Made by a program: the position numbers and the translations under genes
The notes under the pieces: model-generated
Seen by the model: only the letters and a program-made list of their open reading frames with translations
Databases searched by the model: none
What the model was told of the DNA's origin: nothing
In this document: in pieces, positions 53,208-62,921 of the stretch
How positions within the stretch are numbered: position 1 is the stretch's first letter
Layout: each line of letters begins with the position of its first letter
Origin: Ilyomonas sp965214235
GTDB taxonomy: Bacteria; Bacteroidota; Bacteroidia; Chitinophagales; Chitinophagaceae
Direction: 5' to 3'
DNA length: 64,000 nt
Assembly: GCA_965214235.1 (NCBI GenBank)
Contig: CBDCBH010000002.1
Span: 682,001 to 746,000 of the forward strand

Positions 53208-53504
53208 TTACTTAAGAGATAAAGCAGTCAGCTTTGTGTTCATCTCCTGCAAGCCAGCTTTGTTTAGTAGCTCATCCGATAAAGTACCCAACTCTGATAA
53301 CGTTTCTTTTTTTGCGATACTTATGATCGTTTGCTCGCCCGCTTCCTCCTTAGTTGCCAAGCCAATCTGAATCACTTTTGCAAGGAGCAATATATTTTTC
53401 CTTGACAGGTTGAGCGTAATCTTTACAGGCTCATTCATACCCGGAGAAATCAATAAAGTTTCATACACCATGGCAATGTCTTTTGCTGATAACATAGTTC
53501 TCAT
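53208..53504 (-). CDS. Hypothetical protein
   Basis: About 98 residues from the ATG at 53,504; a GTG 12 bp upstream is also possible. Helical pattern: MLSAKDIAMVYETLLIS, VKITLNLSRKNILLLAKVIQ, ELGTLSDELLNKAGL. No known domain. It is the only - strand gene of the mobilisable element, convergent with the 69-residue gene and divergent from the primase, which may hint at a regulatory role. Confidence 0.6.
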   Translation of the reverse strand: MRTMLSAKDIAMVYETLLISPGMNEPVKITLNLSRKNILLLAKVIQIGLATKEEAGEQTIISIAKKETLSELGTLSDELLNKAGLQEMNTKLTALSLK

Positions 53505-53651
53505 TTTTTTGTACACAACATCTTTTCACAATCATAAAAGTAAAGATGCGGCTTGTTCGCATCCTATTCATTTTTTGAATAGGATGATGTTAGCTCGTCA
53601 TTTTATTTTCACGCCGGTTATTCCGATTTGTGAACGAGAAAAAGGTGAAGA

Positions 53652-54563
53652 ATGAATAGCAATGCAAAACGGCTTTCCTGTGCGGAAGTAAATAGAATGG
53701 ACTTGGTAGATTACCTGTCTATATTGGGCTTTCAGGCGGTGCGAATAAGTGGGCATCATTACTGGTATCTGTCTCCCTTTCGTGCTGAACGAACAGCTTC
53801 TTTTAAAGTCAATAAAAAACTGAATGCATGGTATGACTTTGGGGAAGGCAAGGGTGGTACTTTGATAGACTTTGGCATCCGCTATTTTAAGTGTTCCGTA
53901 AGTGAGTTTTTGCAACATTCATTTTTCTCTTTTTCACCAGTACAAAGACCGATGGCGGGGGAAGAAAAAGAGCAGATAAATAACGAATCAACCATCCTCA
54001 TAAAGAAGGTTTCAACCCTCTCTTCTTCTTACCTGTTTGCGTACCTTAAAAGCAGAAAAATTGAGGTTGAGATAGCAAAACGATGGTGCAAAGAAATAAG
54101 CTTTACGCTGTACGGTAAAACCTACTCTGCCATCGGCTTTGTAAATGATAGCGGAGGTTATGAATTGCGCAATTCATTCTTTAAAGGAAGCAGCCATCCA
54201 AAAGACATTACAACCCTGCAAAAGGGAACAAAATCAATTGCTGTTTTTGAAGGTTTCTTTGACTTTCTTTCTTATCAAATGATTTGCAAAAACAAGGAAG
54301 AAACATTGCACACTTTTATCATACTTAATTCGCTTTCTTTTTCTTCAAAAATAGAATCAACGCTATCCAATTTCGATGAAGTGAATCTGTTTTTGGACCG
54401 CGACAAAAGCGGACAAAAAACTACCTCTCATTTGCTTTCATTGGGTAGCCACATCCAGGACAAAAGTTACTTATACAGCCACCACAAAGACTTCAATGAC
54501 TGGCTGCAAAATTTCGGTTTGGGTTCAAACCAAGGTCCACAATCTGAAAAAAGCAACTCGTAA
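53652..54563 (+). CDS. CHC2/Toprim primase-like protein
   Basis: This 303-residue protein joins a CHC2-type zinc-finger region to a Toprim domain. In the first, HHYWYLSPFRAERTASFKVN and WYDFGEGKGGTLIDFG keep the fold, although the usual zinc Cys are largely replaced. In the second, the Glu is in IAVFEGFFDFLSYQ near residue 200 and the DxD in NLFLDRDKSGQ near 255. Proteins of this design prime DNA replication of plasmids and mobile elements in Bacteroidota. It precedes the mobilisation operon. Confidence 0.9.
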   Translation: MNSNAKRLSCAEVNRMDLVDYLSILGFQAVRISGHHYWYLSPFRAERTASFKVNKKLNAWYDFGEGKGGTLIDFGIRYFKCSVSEFLQHSFFSFSPVQRPMAGEEKEQINNESTILIKKVSTLSSSYLFAYLKSRKIEVEIAKRWCKEISFTLYGKTYSAIGFVNDSGGYELRNSFFKGSSHPKDITTLQKGTKSIAVFEGFFDFLSYQMICKNKEETLHTFIILNSLSFSSKIESTLSNFDEVNLFLDRDKSGQKTTSHLLSLGSHIQDKSYLYSHHKDFNDWLQNFGLGSNQGPQSEKSNS

Positions 54564-54571
54564 AGATTACT

Positions 54572-54757
54572 ATGCGCATAAACCTATATCGCTATTACAG
54601 AAGACAAAACAACTGTACAACAAATGACTTACATCCTCAAACTTTCGAAATCACCGCTTTTCCTTGGAATTGGCAAGATGTACGGTTGTATCACACCACT
54701 TGCTTTCCTTCTGCCAAATTCACACAAAAATCGCTGTGTGCAAACTATAAATATTGA
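54572..54757 (+). CDS. Doubtful small reading frame
   Basis: A 61-residue frame (MRINLYRYYRRQNNCTTNDL and on) fills the gap between primase and mobA. It is rich in Tyr, Asn and Cys, has no domain, and may simply be an open non-coding stretch. Confidence 0.2.
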   Translation: MRINLYRYYRRQNNCTTNDLHPQTFEITAFPWNWQDVRLYHTTCFPSAKFTQKSLCANYKY

Positions 54758-54781
54758 CTGGATAACGTAAAAAAATACAAA

Positions 54782-55171
54782 ATGGACAGGACAAAAGAGG
54801 CTCACTCACGGTGGCTGCACATACGTTTAAAAGAGGAAGAACACAACGAAATCTACAACAAGTTTACAATATCCGCCTGCCGCAAGTTGAGCGAATATGC
54901 AAGACGTGTCTTGCTTGATAAACCAATAACCGTCAAAACACGAAATGGCTCGCTGGACGAATTCATGGCAGAAATGATCCGGTTGCGTGAAGAGCTACAT
55001 CTGGCTACAAACGGGGTGGAGGAAGCAGTAAAGAAATTGCAAACATTACAAAATATTGATGAGCTTAAGTTGTGGTTGCTTCTTTATGAAACAACGCGGA
55101 AAGCAGTCGCCGAAAAAGTAGAAATCATCAAGCAAAAAATTAACACAATCAACGACCAATGGTTGCAGTAA
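54782..55171 (+). CDS. mobA: Relaxosome DNA-binding protein (MobA-like)
   Basis: This 129-residue protein begins with a ribbon-helix-helix-like segment (HIRLKEEEHNEIYNKFTISA, CRKLSEYARRVLL) followed by a helical, coiled-coil-like tail (REELHLATNGVEEAVKKLQT). It should bind oriT next to the relaxase. Its 3' end overlaps the relaxase gene by 13 bp, implying translational coupling. It is named by analogy with Bacteroides mobilisation operons. Confidence 0.8.
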   Translation: MDRTKEAHSRWLHIRLKEEEHNEIYNKFTISACRKLSEYARRVLLDKPITVKTRNGSLDEFMAEMIRLREELHLATNGVEEAVKKLQTLQNIDELKLWLLLYETTRKAVAEKVEIIKQKINTINDQWLQ

Positions 55172-56277
55172 TTAATGCAGGCAAAAGCCTCAAAAACATC
55201 CTCAATTACAACGAGCAAAAAGTCCATTTGGGAAAGGCTGAATTGCTAGGCGCAACCCGCTTTGCAAAGGATACACAACTGCTTTTATTCAAGGATAAAA
55301 TTGGCACTTTCCAAAAGCTTACTTCCCTCAATCATCGCACAAAAACAAATGCGGTTCACATCTCTTTAAACTTCGATTCTTCAGATGAATTAAACAGTGA
55401 AAAATTAAAGAAAATTGCTGACAGTTATATGAAGCAAATCGGGTTTGGTGAACAGCCGTATCTGGTGTATCAACACCATGATGCGGGGCATCCACACCTG
55501 CACATTGTTACCACAAATATAAAGGGTGATGGCATCCGTATTCCACTGCATAATATTGGACGTGTGCAGTCGGAGAGAGCAAGGCAAAAGATAGAACAAG
55601 AGTTTGATTTACTGCCCGCCCAACACCAAAAGAAAGCAATAACGATGAAGCCGGTAAATGTGCTAAAAGCGGAGTATGGTAAAAGCGAAACCAAAGAGGC
55701 AATACAAAGGGTGCTGGATGCTGTATTGCTCAGTTATAAATATACTTCTCTTGATGAGTTAAATGCAGTATTGAAAGCGTACAATGTGTTAGCCGACAGA
55801 GGTGGTCAAAAGTCAAGGATGTACAAGCATGAAGGTCTGGTATATCGCATACTCAATGAAGGGGGTAAAAAAGTAGGCGCACCGATTAAAGCCAGCCTGC
55901 TTCAGGACAAACCAACGCTTGCATTTTTTGGAGCAAAGTTTATCCAAAATGGGGAAGCGAAACAGGGCCATCAAGTAAGGGTAAAGAATGCAGTGGATTT
56001 ATTTTTTGTAAAGCATCCCAACCCAACCTTTCAAACACTTCAGCAAGCACTTGAAAAACAGCAAATCAGCCTTACCATACAACAAAACAAAACCGCTATC
56101 ACTCAGGGGTTGATCTATGTTGATCACAAAACGAAATGTGTGTTCAGTAATGGTGAATTGGGGCAACGGTATAGCGCAACCGGCATCCAACAAAGATGCA
56201 ATGGGACAACACTTGTTCAGTCAATTTCTGATATAGTAAAGCAAAAGCAAAAACGGAAGAAACAACAGCATTTATAA
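55159..56277 (+). CDS. mobB: Relaxase (MobB, MOBP-type)
   Basis: This 372-residue relaxase nicks oriT and leads the transferred strand. The N-terminus has AGKSLKNILNYNEQKV with the candidate nicking Tyr near residue 18, and the metal-binding HxH motif is in YQHHDAGHPHLHIVTTNI near residues 96-113. The C-terminal half (residues ~190-372) is family-specific without known domains. The oriT is probably just upstream of mobA, but I could not pinpoint it. It is followed by the coupling-protein gene after 21 bp. Confidence 0.92.
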   Translation: MVAVINAGKSLKNILNYNEQKVHLGKAELLGATRFAKDTQLLLFKDKIGTFQKLTSLNHRTKTNAVHISLNFDSSDELNSEKLKKIADSYMKQIGFGEQPYLVYQHHDAGHPHLHIVTTNIKGDGIRIPLHNIGRVQSERARQKIEQEFDLLPAQHQKKAITMKPVNVLKAEYGKSETKEAIQRVLDAVLLSYKYTSLDELNAVLKAYNVLADRGGQKSRMYKHEGLVYRILNEGGKKVGAPIKASLLQDKPTLAFFGAKFIQNGEAKQGHQVRVKNAVDLFFVKHPNPTFQTLQQALEKQQISLTIQQNKTAITQGLIYVDHKTKCVFSNGELGQRYSATGIQQRCNGTTLVQSISDIVKQKQKRKKQQHL

Positions 56278-56298
56278 CATTGAAAAATCTAACGGATT

Positions 56299-58284
56299 AT
56301 GGCATTGAATACGGGAGAAAACGAACAAGGATTAAGAAAAGTAATTGACCTGACCCGAATGATCAGTATTGTATTGCTCTTGCTTCACTATTATTACTAC
56401 TGTTATGGAGCGTTCCATGAGTGGCACCTGACAGCTCCAATCGGCAACCGATTGCTCGCCAATTTGGGTAAAACAGGTTTGTTCCAATCGTTCGGCAAAT
56501 CGAAGCTGATAGCTATTGCGTTTCAGCTTCTTTCCCTGATTGGAGTGAGAGGAAGAAAGAGTGAAAAAGTAAAGCTTAAAACAGCTTCTGTTTTCTTTTT
56601 GGCTGGGATCATTTTATATTTCAGCAGCACGATTTGCTTTCCTTTATTACAATCGCCCATTGACCAGGCGATAGGCTATATTACGGTAACAACAGCGGGC
56701 TATATTTTGGTTTTGACAGGAGGAAGTTTACTGACAAGAATCATTAAAGTGAATCTATCAAAAGATGTGTTCAATAAGGTTAATGAAACCTTTCCCCAGG
56801 AGGAGCGATTGTTGAAAAACGAGTATTCCATTAACCTACCAGCCATTTATAATCTCAAAGGAAAAAAGAGGAACAGTTGGATCAACTTCATCAACCCGAT
56901 GCGTGGATTGTTGGTCATGGGTTCTCCTGGCTCTGGCAAGTCTTACTTTATCATTCAGCATATCATCCGGCAGCACATCGAAAAAGGCTTCTGTATGTTC
57001 ATCTACGACTTTAAATTTGATGACCTGACTAAGATTGCCTACAACCATTTTTTAAAGCACAAGAACGCCTATACAATAAAACCCAAATTTTACATCATCA
57101 ACTTTGATGATTTAAGCCGCTGCCATCGTTGTAATCCATTGCATTCTGATGGTATGAATGACATTACCGATGCGGTAGAGTCGGCTCGTACTATCCTGCT
57201 TGGTTTAAACCGTTGGTGGATCAAAAAGCAAGGTGAATTTTTCATTGAATCGCCCATCAATTTTATAACGGCAATCATCTGGTATTTACGTAAATACAAA
57301 GGGGGTGAATACTGCACGTTACCTCATGTAATTGAGTTGATGCAAACTGACCATGAAAAGCTGTTTACAATACTCAGAACGGAGCCGGAAACCGAAGCGT
57401 ACATCAATCCGTTTATCTCTGCTTATTTGAGTGGTGCTGCCGAGCAATTAGAAGGTCAGATTGATGCCGCCAAAATCGGTATGGCAAGGCTTTCTTCTCC
57501 CGTTCTTTACTATGTAATGACCGGCAATGATTTTACATTAGACATCAACAATCCAGCCGCACCAAAGATTGTTTGCATTGCCAATAATCCGCAAAAAAGT
57601 GAAGTGTATGGCGCTGTGCTTTCTCTTTATATTTCACGGATGACGAAGCTGGTCAATCAGAAGGATAAAGTAAAGTGTAGTCTCATCTTCGATGAGTTTC
57701 CAACCATCTATTTTAGAGGCATTGATAACCTCATTGCAACAGCCCGTTCTAATAAGGTGGCAACCACCATTGCGGTGCAGGATTACAGCCAGTTAAAGAA
57801 TGAATATTCCCGTGATCAGGCTGAAGTGATTATGAATATTATGGGCAATGTAATCTCCGGTCAGGTGAGCGGTGATACGGCTAAGTTTTTATCGGAGAAA
57901 TTTGGGCGCATTTTGCAGGATAAGGAAAGCATTTCTGTTAATGCCAGTGATACTTCTATTAGTCGTTCAAAGCAATTGGAGCAAGCCGTTCCACCTTCTG
58001 CCATTTCCTCCCTTTCAAGTGGTGAATTTGTGGGTATTGTGGCTGATAATCCGGGCGAAGAAATTATTTTGAAAGCGTTTCACTCCAAGGTAATAAACGA
58101 CCATAAAGAATTGAAAAAAGAAGCGGCTTCCTACCAGTCAATACCACCATTTAAGATTGTTACTGCCTCTATCGTTCAGCGCAATTATGAACAAATAAAA
58201 CAAGACGTGCAAAACATCGTAGAAAGTGAAATGGAAACAATTTTAAATGATCCAGGGAAGAAGCATTTACTCATTCAACGATAA
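56299..58284 (+). CDS. mobC: VirD4/TraG-type coupling protein (MobC)
   Basis: This 661-residue membrane ATPase would bring the relaxase-DNA complex to a type IV secretion channel. It has about four N-terminal membrane helices (residues ~18-160), Walker A MGSPGSGKSYFI near 212-223, Walker B CSLIFDEFPTIYF near 465, and QDYSQLKNEYSRDQAE as the sensor region. No channel (tra) genes are in the window, so transfer would rely on a co-resident conjugative element. An IS982 copy lies just behind it. Confidence 0.92.
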   Translation: MALNTGENEQGLRKVIDLTRMISIVLLLLHYYYYCYGAFHEWHLTAPIGNRLLANLGKTGLFQSFGKSKLIAIAFQLLSLIGVRGRKSEKVKLKTASVFFLAGIILYFSSTICFPLLQSPIDQAIGYITVTTAGYILVLTGGSLLTRIIKVNLSKDVFNKVNETFPQEERLLKNEYSINLPAIYNLKGKKRNSWINFINPMRGLLVMGSPGSGKSYFIIQHIIRQHIEKGFCMFIYDFKFDDLTKIAYNHFLKHKNAYTIKPKFYIINFDDLSRCHRCNPLHSDGMNDITDAVESARTILLGLNRWWIKKQGEFFIESPINFITAIIWYLRKYKGGEYCTLPHVIELMQTDHEKLFTILRTEPETEAYINPFISAYLSGAAEQLEGQIDAAKIGMARLSSPVLYYVMTGNDFTLDINNPAAPKIVCIANNPQKSEVYGAVLSLYISRMTKLVNQKDKVKCSLIFDEFPTIYFRGIDNLIATARSNKVATTIAVQDYSQLKNEYSRDQAEVIMNIMGNVISGQVSGDTAKFLSEKFGRILQDKESISVNASDTSISRSKQLEQAVPPSAISSLSSGEFVGIVADNPGEEIILKAFHSKVINDHKELKKEAASYQSIPPFKIVTASIVQRNYEQIKQDVQNIVESEMETILNDPGKKHLLIQR

Positions 58285-58305
58285 AGTAGTTATAACGAAC
58301 CTTAT

Positions 58306-59252
58306 TTAATTAACTCAAGTTGCTAGTTAGGAATAAATAAGGAGCAGAGCAAGGGAAAGAGAATAATTTTGAGTTACTACACTTGAAATTGATTTTCCGA
58401 TGCTCTGCGAGGATAAAATTATAGCTCTTTACTGTATTGTAGATGATTTATTGAAAGGAATCGGTCACAAGGAAGATGTCAGAAGAAAAGTAACTGATAG
58501 TGAAGTCATTACTACCGCTCTTGTGTCGGCTCTTTACTTTGGTGGTCATCAGGACAACGCCAGACACTTTATGCAGATGACAAGACTTATTCCCCGTATT
58601 CTGGATAAGAGCCGCTTTAACCGGCGGTTGCATGAGGTAGCGGAGTTGCTCTTCAGCCTGTTTTACCAGGTAGGTGATCTGTTGAAGACGGCAGCCGGCG
58701 CATCAGACTACATCATTGATTCCTTTCCGGTAGCTGTGTGTGATAACATCCGCATCAGCCGCTCAAAGATTGTAAAGGGTGAGCAATGGAGAGGCAAACA
58801 GGCAAGTATGCGCCGCTACTTCTACGGTGTCAAGGTACAGGTGCTTACCACAGCCTCAGGTATTCCGGTTGAGTTCTCCTTTGTACCGGGAAGGGAAAGT
58901 GATGTGCAGGCACTTAGAAAACTGCCTTTAACAGTGGCGGCAGAAAGCAAAATCTACGGTGATGCTGCCTATACTGATTACACCATTGAAGATGACATGA
59001 AAGAAGCAGACGGTATAGCACTGATGATAGCACGAAGAAGCAATGCAAAACGAAAAGACGAGCCGTGGATCAGCTTTCTGAAAGAACAGATGCGAAAAGG
59101 AATTGAAACCACTTTCAGTAAAATCAAAGCCCTGTTTCTCAGAACCATTCATGCCGTCACTTTCAAAGGCTTTCTTCTTAAACTGATACTTTTTATCTTC
59201 GCCTTCACTCTCAACAAACTTTGCTGATTATCTAACAACTTGAATTAATTAA
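58306..59252 (+). mobile_element. IS982-family element
   Basis: The ends are TTAATTAACTCAAGTTG (58,306-58,322) and CAACTTGAATTAATTAA (59,236-59,252), inverted repeats differing at one position. The length of about 947 bp is typical of IS982. Confidence 0.85.
58400..59227 (+). CDS. IS982-family transposase
   Basis: This 275-residue DDE transposase has an N-terminal part (KVTDSEVITTALVSALYFGG), a first Asp in YIIDSFPVAVCDN near 115, a second in KIYGDAAYTDYTIED near 197, and a late Glu in RKGIETTFSKIKALF. The frame is intact. Confidence 0.93.
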   Translation: MLCEDKIIALYCIVDDLLKGIGHKEDVRRKVTDSEVITTALVSALYFGGHQDNARHFMQMTRLIPRILDKSRFNRRLHEVAELLFSLFYQVGDLLKTAAGASDYIIDSFPVAVCDNIRISRSKIVKGEQWRGKQASMRRYFYGVKVQVLTTASGIPVEFSFVPGRESDVQALRKLPLTVAAESKIYGDAAYTDYTIEDDMKEADGIALMIARRSNAKRKDEPWISFLKEQMRKGIETTFSKIKALFLRTIHAVTFKGFLLKLILFIFAFTLNKLC

Positions 59253-59606
59253 TGTAATCGTTCCTTTCGCAACCGTAGCTACTTTGTTTTACAGTTTGTA
59301 AGAGGCTGTCCCAGCCATACTCTGTAGTGTCAGCCTTTCGGTGCTAACATCTAAAAGTAGGTTGCTCAACATAGCTATCACAATCACTCCTGAACAGGTG
59401 TCAGTTTGCCGCGAAATCACTGGTCATTTTACCCGATTATATACTGGTCAGTATCACCCAAATTACCAGTTGTAGATTTCGTTTAATTAAACCAATGATT
59501 CCATGCAGAAATGATCAGCAAAACAATTGATTTTCAAGGTTTATATTAATCAACACCTTACAGAATTTTTTATCAACGATTGCGAAATCATCCACTTAGC
59601 ACAATG
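59253..59606. other. Gene-free stretch
   Basis: These 354 bp between IS982 and the convergent CHAT gene contain no open frame of note and no strong repeat. They probably contain the end of the mobilisable element and the terminator of the CHAT gene, but neither was identified. Confidence 0.5.
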
Positions 59607-62600
59607 TTACTGACCTAAATAATAAAAAGAACCCCAATCTCTAAATTCAGGGTATGACGCCCTGGTTAATGATTGGGCAGCTTTAAATGATTGCTGTTTC
59701 GTTAAACCCTGCTTTAAATTTTGATAGAGGTATTTAAAGAAAAATGCGCTTGATTCAGGCTCCGATTCCCAAAGTGTGCCAATTATTGTACTGACACCTG
59801 CAAGCAAAAAAGAAGCAGGCAGCCCTCTTAAGTTATCGTTATTATCAAATCTGCCTAATGCTGTTTCACATGCGCATAACGTTAGCAAATCAACATTACT
59901 TAAATCAATGCCTGCAATTTCATAGGCATATAAAATACCGTCTTCATTTTGTCCAGGTTCTAAAAAAAGTGCGTGAAAGGCAGGTGCTTCAGCAGTTAAA
60001 TATCCATGCGTATAAAGATGAACCCATTTTGATGATTTTAAATTTTTAAGAAAAGCAGCTTCTGTATTAGCCTCATCGCTGGTAACTTCAACAGAAAATA
60101 AATCTGCAACCGGTTTTGTAAGTGATATTGCATCAGATAATTCAGAAACTTTATAAGGATTATTTTTTGTAAAAGTCATTGCCATTACACTTACATTGTG
60201 TTCAGCAGAAAGCGGATTTTGTTTCGGTTTTAAAGCTGCTAAATTAGGAATGTCAGCCACCATCCATTCTTCACACAAAAGTTTTCCCGAAGGCAGTTGC
60301 AATAAATGAAAAGGAAAATAATGAAAAGAGCTGTGTGGCCATATATATAATTTATTTTTCCCCTGCTTCTTAAATTCTTCCAGGTAAGAAGGTATTTCAC
60401 CTCCTAATAAAATGCTTCTGAAACTCTCTAATTGAGTAGATGCGTCCCTGCTTAATCCAGTCTCGTCAGGATCATCGTTAATGATGGCTTTGCGAACTCC
60501 GGAAATTGTAAAAGCAAGCATTGGAATTTTTACTTTTACACTATCTTCAGTTAGCTCGACATATCCTGAAGGTATATCTTTACTATATCCGTATGTAAAA
60601 CAGTAGCCCACTTTTGTTACAAACATGCTATAAGAAGCAGCCATCCCTTCAACTGAAGACCCAAGATAATGGATCATTAAAACTGAAGCATCATCCAGTA
60701 AAGTCCTTAAATCATCGGGCATTATCATGCAGTCTTTTGTATCAACCTGTTTAAGCATGTTGCTGTAAAATAAATCATCAAAACTTATACGTAGGTTCTT
60801 CAACCTTGTTAATTCATCATTGCCGCTTTGTTTGGAGTTATCGCCCGCATAAGCAATAAGAATGGTTTCTTTATCAAGTACCTTGTTACCTGCGCCCGGA
60901 AATTTTATTTGCTGCCTACTGAATAGATTTTCAATTTCTGACAACAATAATTTTTCGTCTTCATTTTTTAAAGAAAAATTAACCCGCAATGTTAACAGTG
61001 AAGCAAAACTGTAACCCTTTAATAATTGAAAAAGCATGATCAATATTATCGGTTTTACAGGCTGATTGATACAAAAGCGCTGCAGTAGCATACGATAAAT
61101 TTCATTGCATTTTAAACTGATTGATGGTGATCCGGTTTTCAGCAGCCGTAAAAATATAATTGAAAGTTTTGCTAAGATATTTTCACATCCTTTTTCATCA
61201 CATTTACTGCAGAGATCTGCAATCTCATCCAGTGAATCATTTTGCTGTTTTATATAATTTAATTGGTTGAATGAACCAAGTGCTAGAAAATAAAATGTAA
61301 CGGATTCGGTAAAATTGTTTTGATTATATTGATTAACCGCTTCTCCAATCTGGAGAATTGCAGTTAGGTAATTTATTAAAGGGATAAGAAATGAAAAGGT
61401 TTCATTTTCGGCAAGAGAAGTGGAAATGATTTTTAGAATCTGCAGTCCTGATGCTTCTTCATTCTTAGAAGTGCTTTGCGCTGCTATTGTAATTAAAGAG
61501 GAATAAAAATTGAAATCGTAGGCGATGTTTTGTTTAAAACGAGCAATGAATTTATTATATAATTCAGTTGTGTTTTGTTTATAATCATCTTTTACAATTT
61601 TATCAGAAAGGGCAAAGAAAAGCTCAATAGCTTTTGTAAAAAAGTTGTTTGAAGCGGCTTCATCAGGAAAAGCGTTTAATATATCCTGTGCTTTTATATA
61701 AAGGTTTAAAGCTTTGTTTTTATCAACGGTAATGCAGTAGTCTAGTTGATTTACAATTTTCGATAAAAGTGCCGAACTACCATATTTTTCCATTAAGACT
61801 TCAGGTGTTGAATCTAAAATTTCGTCAATGTTGAAATCTTTAATATTTTGAGCTATTGCAGTGCAATTACAACGCTTTAAAACGTTTAATAACCAGATTA
61901 TCTTCGACTCATTTCCTTCTTCCTTACTTAATAAATCTATAGCTTCAGGGCCTGCTTTGCATATTCTTTCATACGTTTCTGTGCCGGCTAAAAAATTTTG
62001 CCACATCAATGCTTCGCATAAAGCTTTCAGTGTAAGACCACGGCTTATTGCTTGGCGAAAGGACAAGGCCTTATCAAAATAAGCAATGGCTTTTTTCATA
62101 GCATCGGCTGCGGAAGGCATTAATATTGTTTCTGCATCAACGCCTGCCAATGCCTGCCCGTAATAATTATATACCTGTTGCTGCCACTTATTAAATTGAA
62201 CTTTATAATTGGAAGAATTTTTTTCAAAGAAATATGGATCAAGATGCAACACGCCAAGTTGATGATATATTTTTCCTGCAAACCTACTGTTGTTTTCTGT
62301 TAAGCAAATATTGGCAATGTTTTCTCCGTATTGCACACATTTATCAAGCAGGCGTTTATCCGGGACTTCAACAAGAGCATATATACCTATATTCAAATAA
62401 AATGCAGCTGTTTCGTTGCGCATAAACTCCCATTCATCTTTCATCTTTGCTGTTTCCGGAATAGCATTAATTGCACCAATAGCAATATTCATTAATACAG
62501 TTGCATTCTTCCATAAACTTCTGTTTTTATTAACTGCCTTTTCTGCAGAAATGCATAGGCAACTAATATAAACCGGAGATAATAATTGCGAAACTGTCTG

Positions 62601-62918
62601 AGTTTTTGCAAGTGTTAAGGCAGTAGCTTCATCTATAGATCCTTCTTTATATTGTTCATAAATATGTTCTAATGGTCCATACCCATATGGATATCCGTTA
62701 CCACTTGCAAATTCCTTATACCCTGTTTCAAGAAATGATAAAAAGTTTTCCGCGTCTGCTGTTGTTGCAGGAAAGTTTTCTTTTATATAAGGATAAATTT
62801 GTTGCCAGAATGCCGGTGAAAACAAAACCGGATATTGCAAAACGAGTGATGTTGAATACTTTTTCTGTTCAGGTTTTTGCAACAGAGAAACAAAAAGATC
62901 AATTGCAAATTGATTCAT
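59607..62918 (-). CDS. TPR-CHAT caspase-like protease
   Basis: This 1,103-residue protein is largely helical, with TPR-like repeats in residues ~1-650 (for example AIAYFDKALSFRQAISRGLT). A CHAT peptidase domain occupies the last ~350. The catalytic His is in VHLYTHGYLT near residue 970 and the Cys in LLTLCACETALG near 1015. The usual CHAT C-terminal motif FLLAGVSTIIGTLWE follows. CHAT proteases act in regulated proteolysis and several anti-phage systems by cutting a partner protein. It starts 3 bp after the 249-residue gene, so the two form an operon. Confidence 0.9.
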   Translation of the reverse strand: MNQFAIDLFVSLLQKPEQKKYSTSLVLQYPVLFSPAFWQQIYPYIKENFPATTADAENFLSFLETGYKEFASGNGYPYGYGPLEHIYEQYKEGSIDEATALTLAKTQTVSQLLSPVYISCLCISAEKAVNKNRSLWKNATVLMNIAIGAINAIPETAKMKDEWEFMRNETAAFYLNIGIYALVEVPDKRLLDKCVQYGENIANICLTENNSRFAGKIYHQLGVLHLDPYFFEKNSSNYKVQFNKWQQQVYNYYGQALAGVDAETILMPSAADAMKKAIAYFDKALSFRQAISRGLTLKALCEALMWQNFLAGTETYERICKAGPEAIDLLSKEEGNESKIIWLLNVLKRCNCTAIAQNIKDFNIDEILDSTPEVLMEKYGSSALLSKIVNQLDYCITVDKNKALNLYIKAQDILNAFPDEAASNNFFTKAIELFFALSDKIVKDDYKQNTTELYNKFIARFKQNIAYDFNFYSSLITIAAQSTSKNEEASGLQILKIISTSLAENETFSFLIPLINYLTAILQIGEAVNQYNQNNFTESVTFYFLALGSFNQLNYIKQQNDSLDEIADLCSKCDEKGCENILAKLSIIFLRLLKTGSPSISLKCNEIYRMLLQRFCINQPVKPIILIMLFQLLKGYSFASLLTLRVNFSLKNEDEKLLLSEIENLFSRQQIKFPGAGNKVLDKETILIAYAGDNSKQSGNDELTRLKNLRISFDDLFYSNMLKQVDTKDCMIMPDDLRTLLDDASVLMIHYLGSSVEGMAASYSMFVTKVGYCFTYGYSKDIPSGYVELTEDSVKVKIPMLAFTISGVRKAIINDDPDETGLSRDASTQLESFRSILLGGEIPSYLEEFKKQGKNKLYIWPHSSFHYFPFHLLQLPSGKLLCEEWMVADIPNLAALKPKQNPLSAEHNVSVMAMTFTKNNPYKVSELSDAISLTKPVADLFSVEVTSDEANTEAAFLKNLKSSKWVHLYTHGYLTAEAPAFHALFLEPGQNEDGILYAYEIAGIDLSNVDLLTLCACETALGRFDNNDNLRGLPASFLLAGVSTIIGTLWESEPESSAFFFKYLYQNLKQGLTKQQSFKAAQSLTRASYPEFRDWGSFYYLGQ

Positions 62919-62921
62919 AAA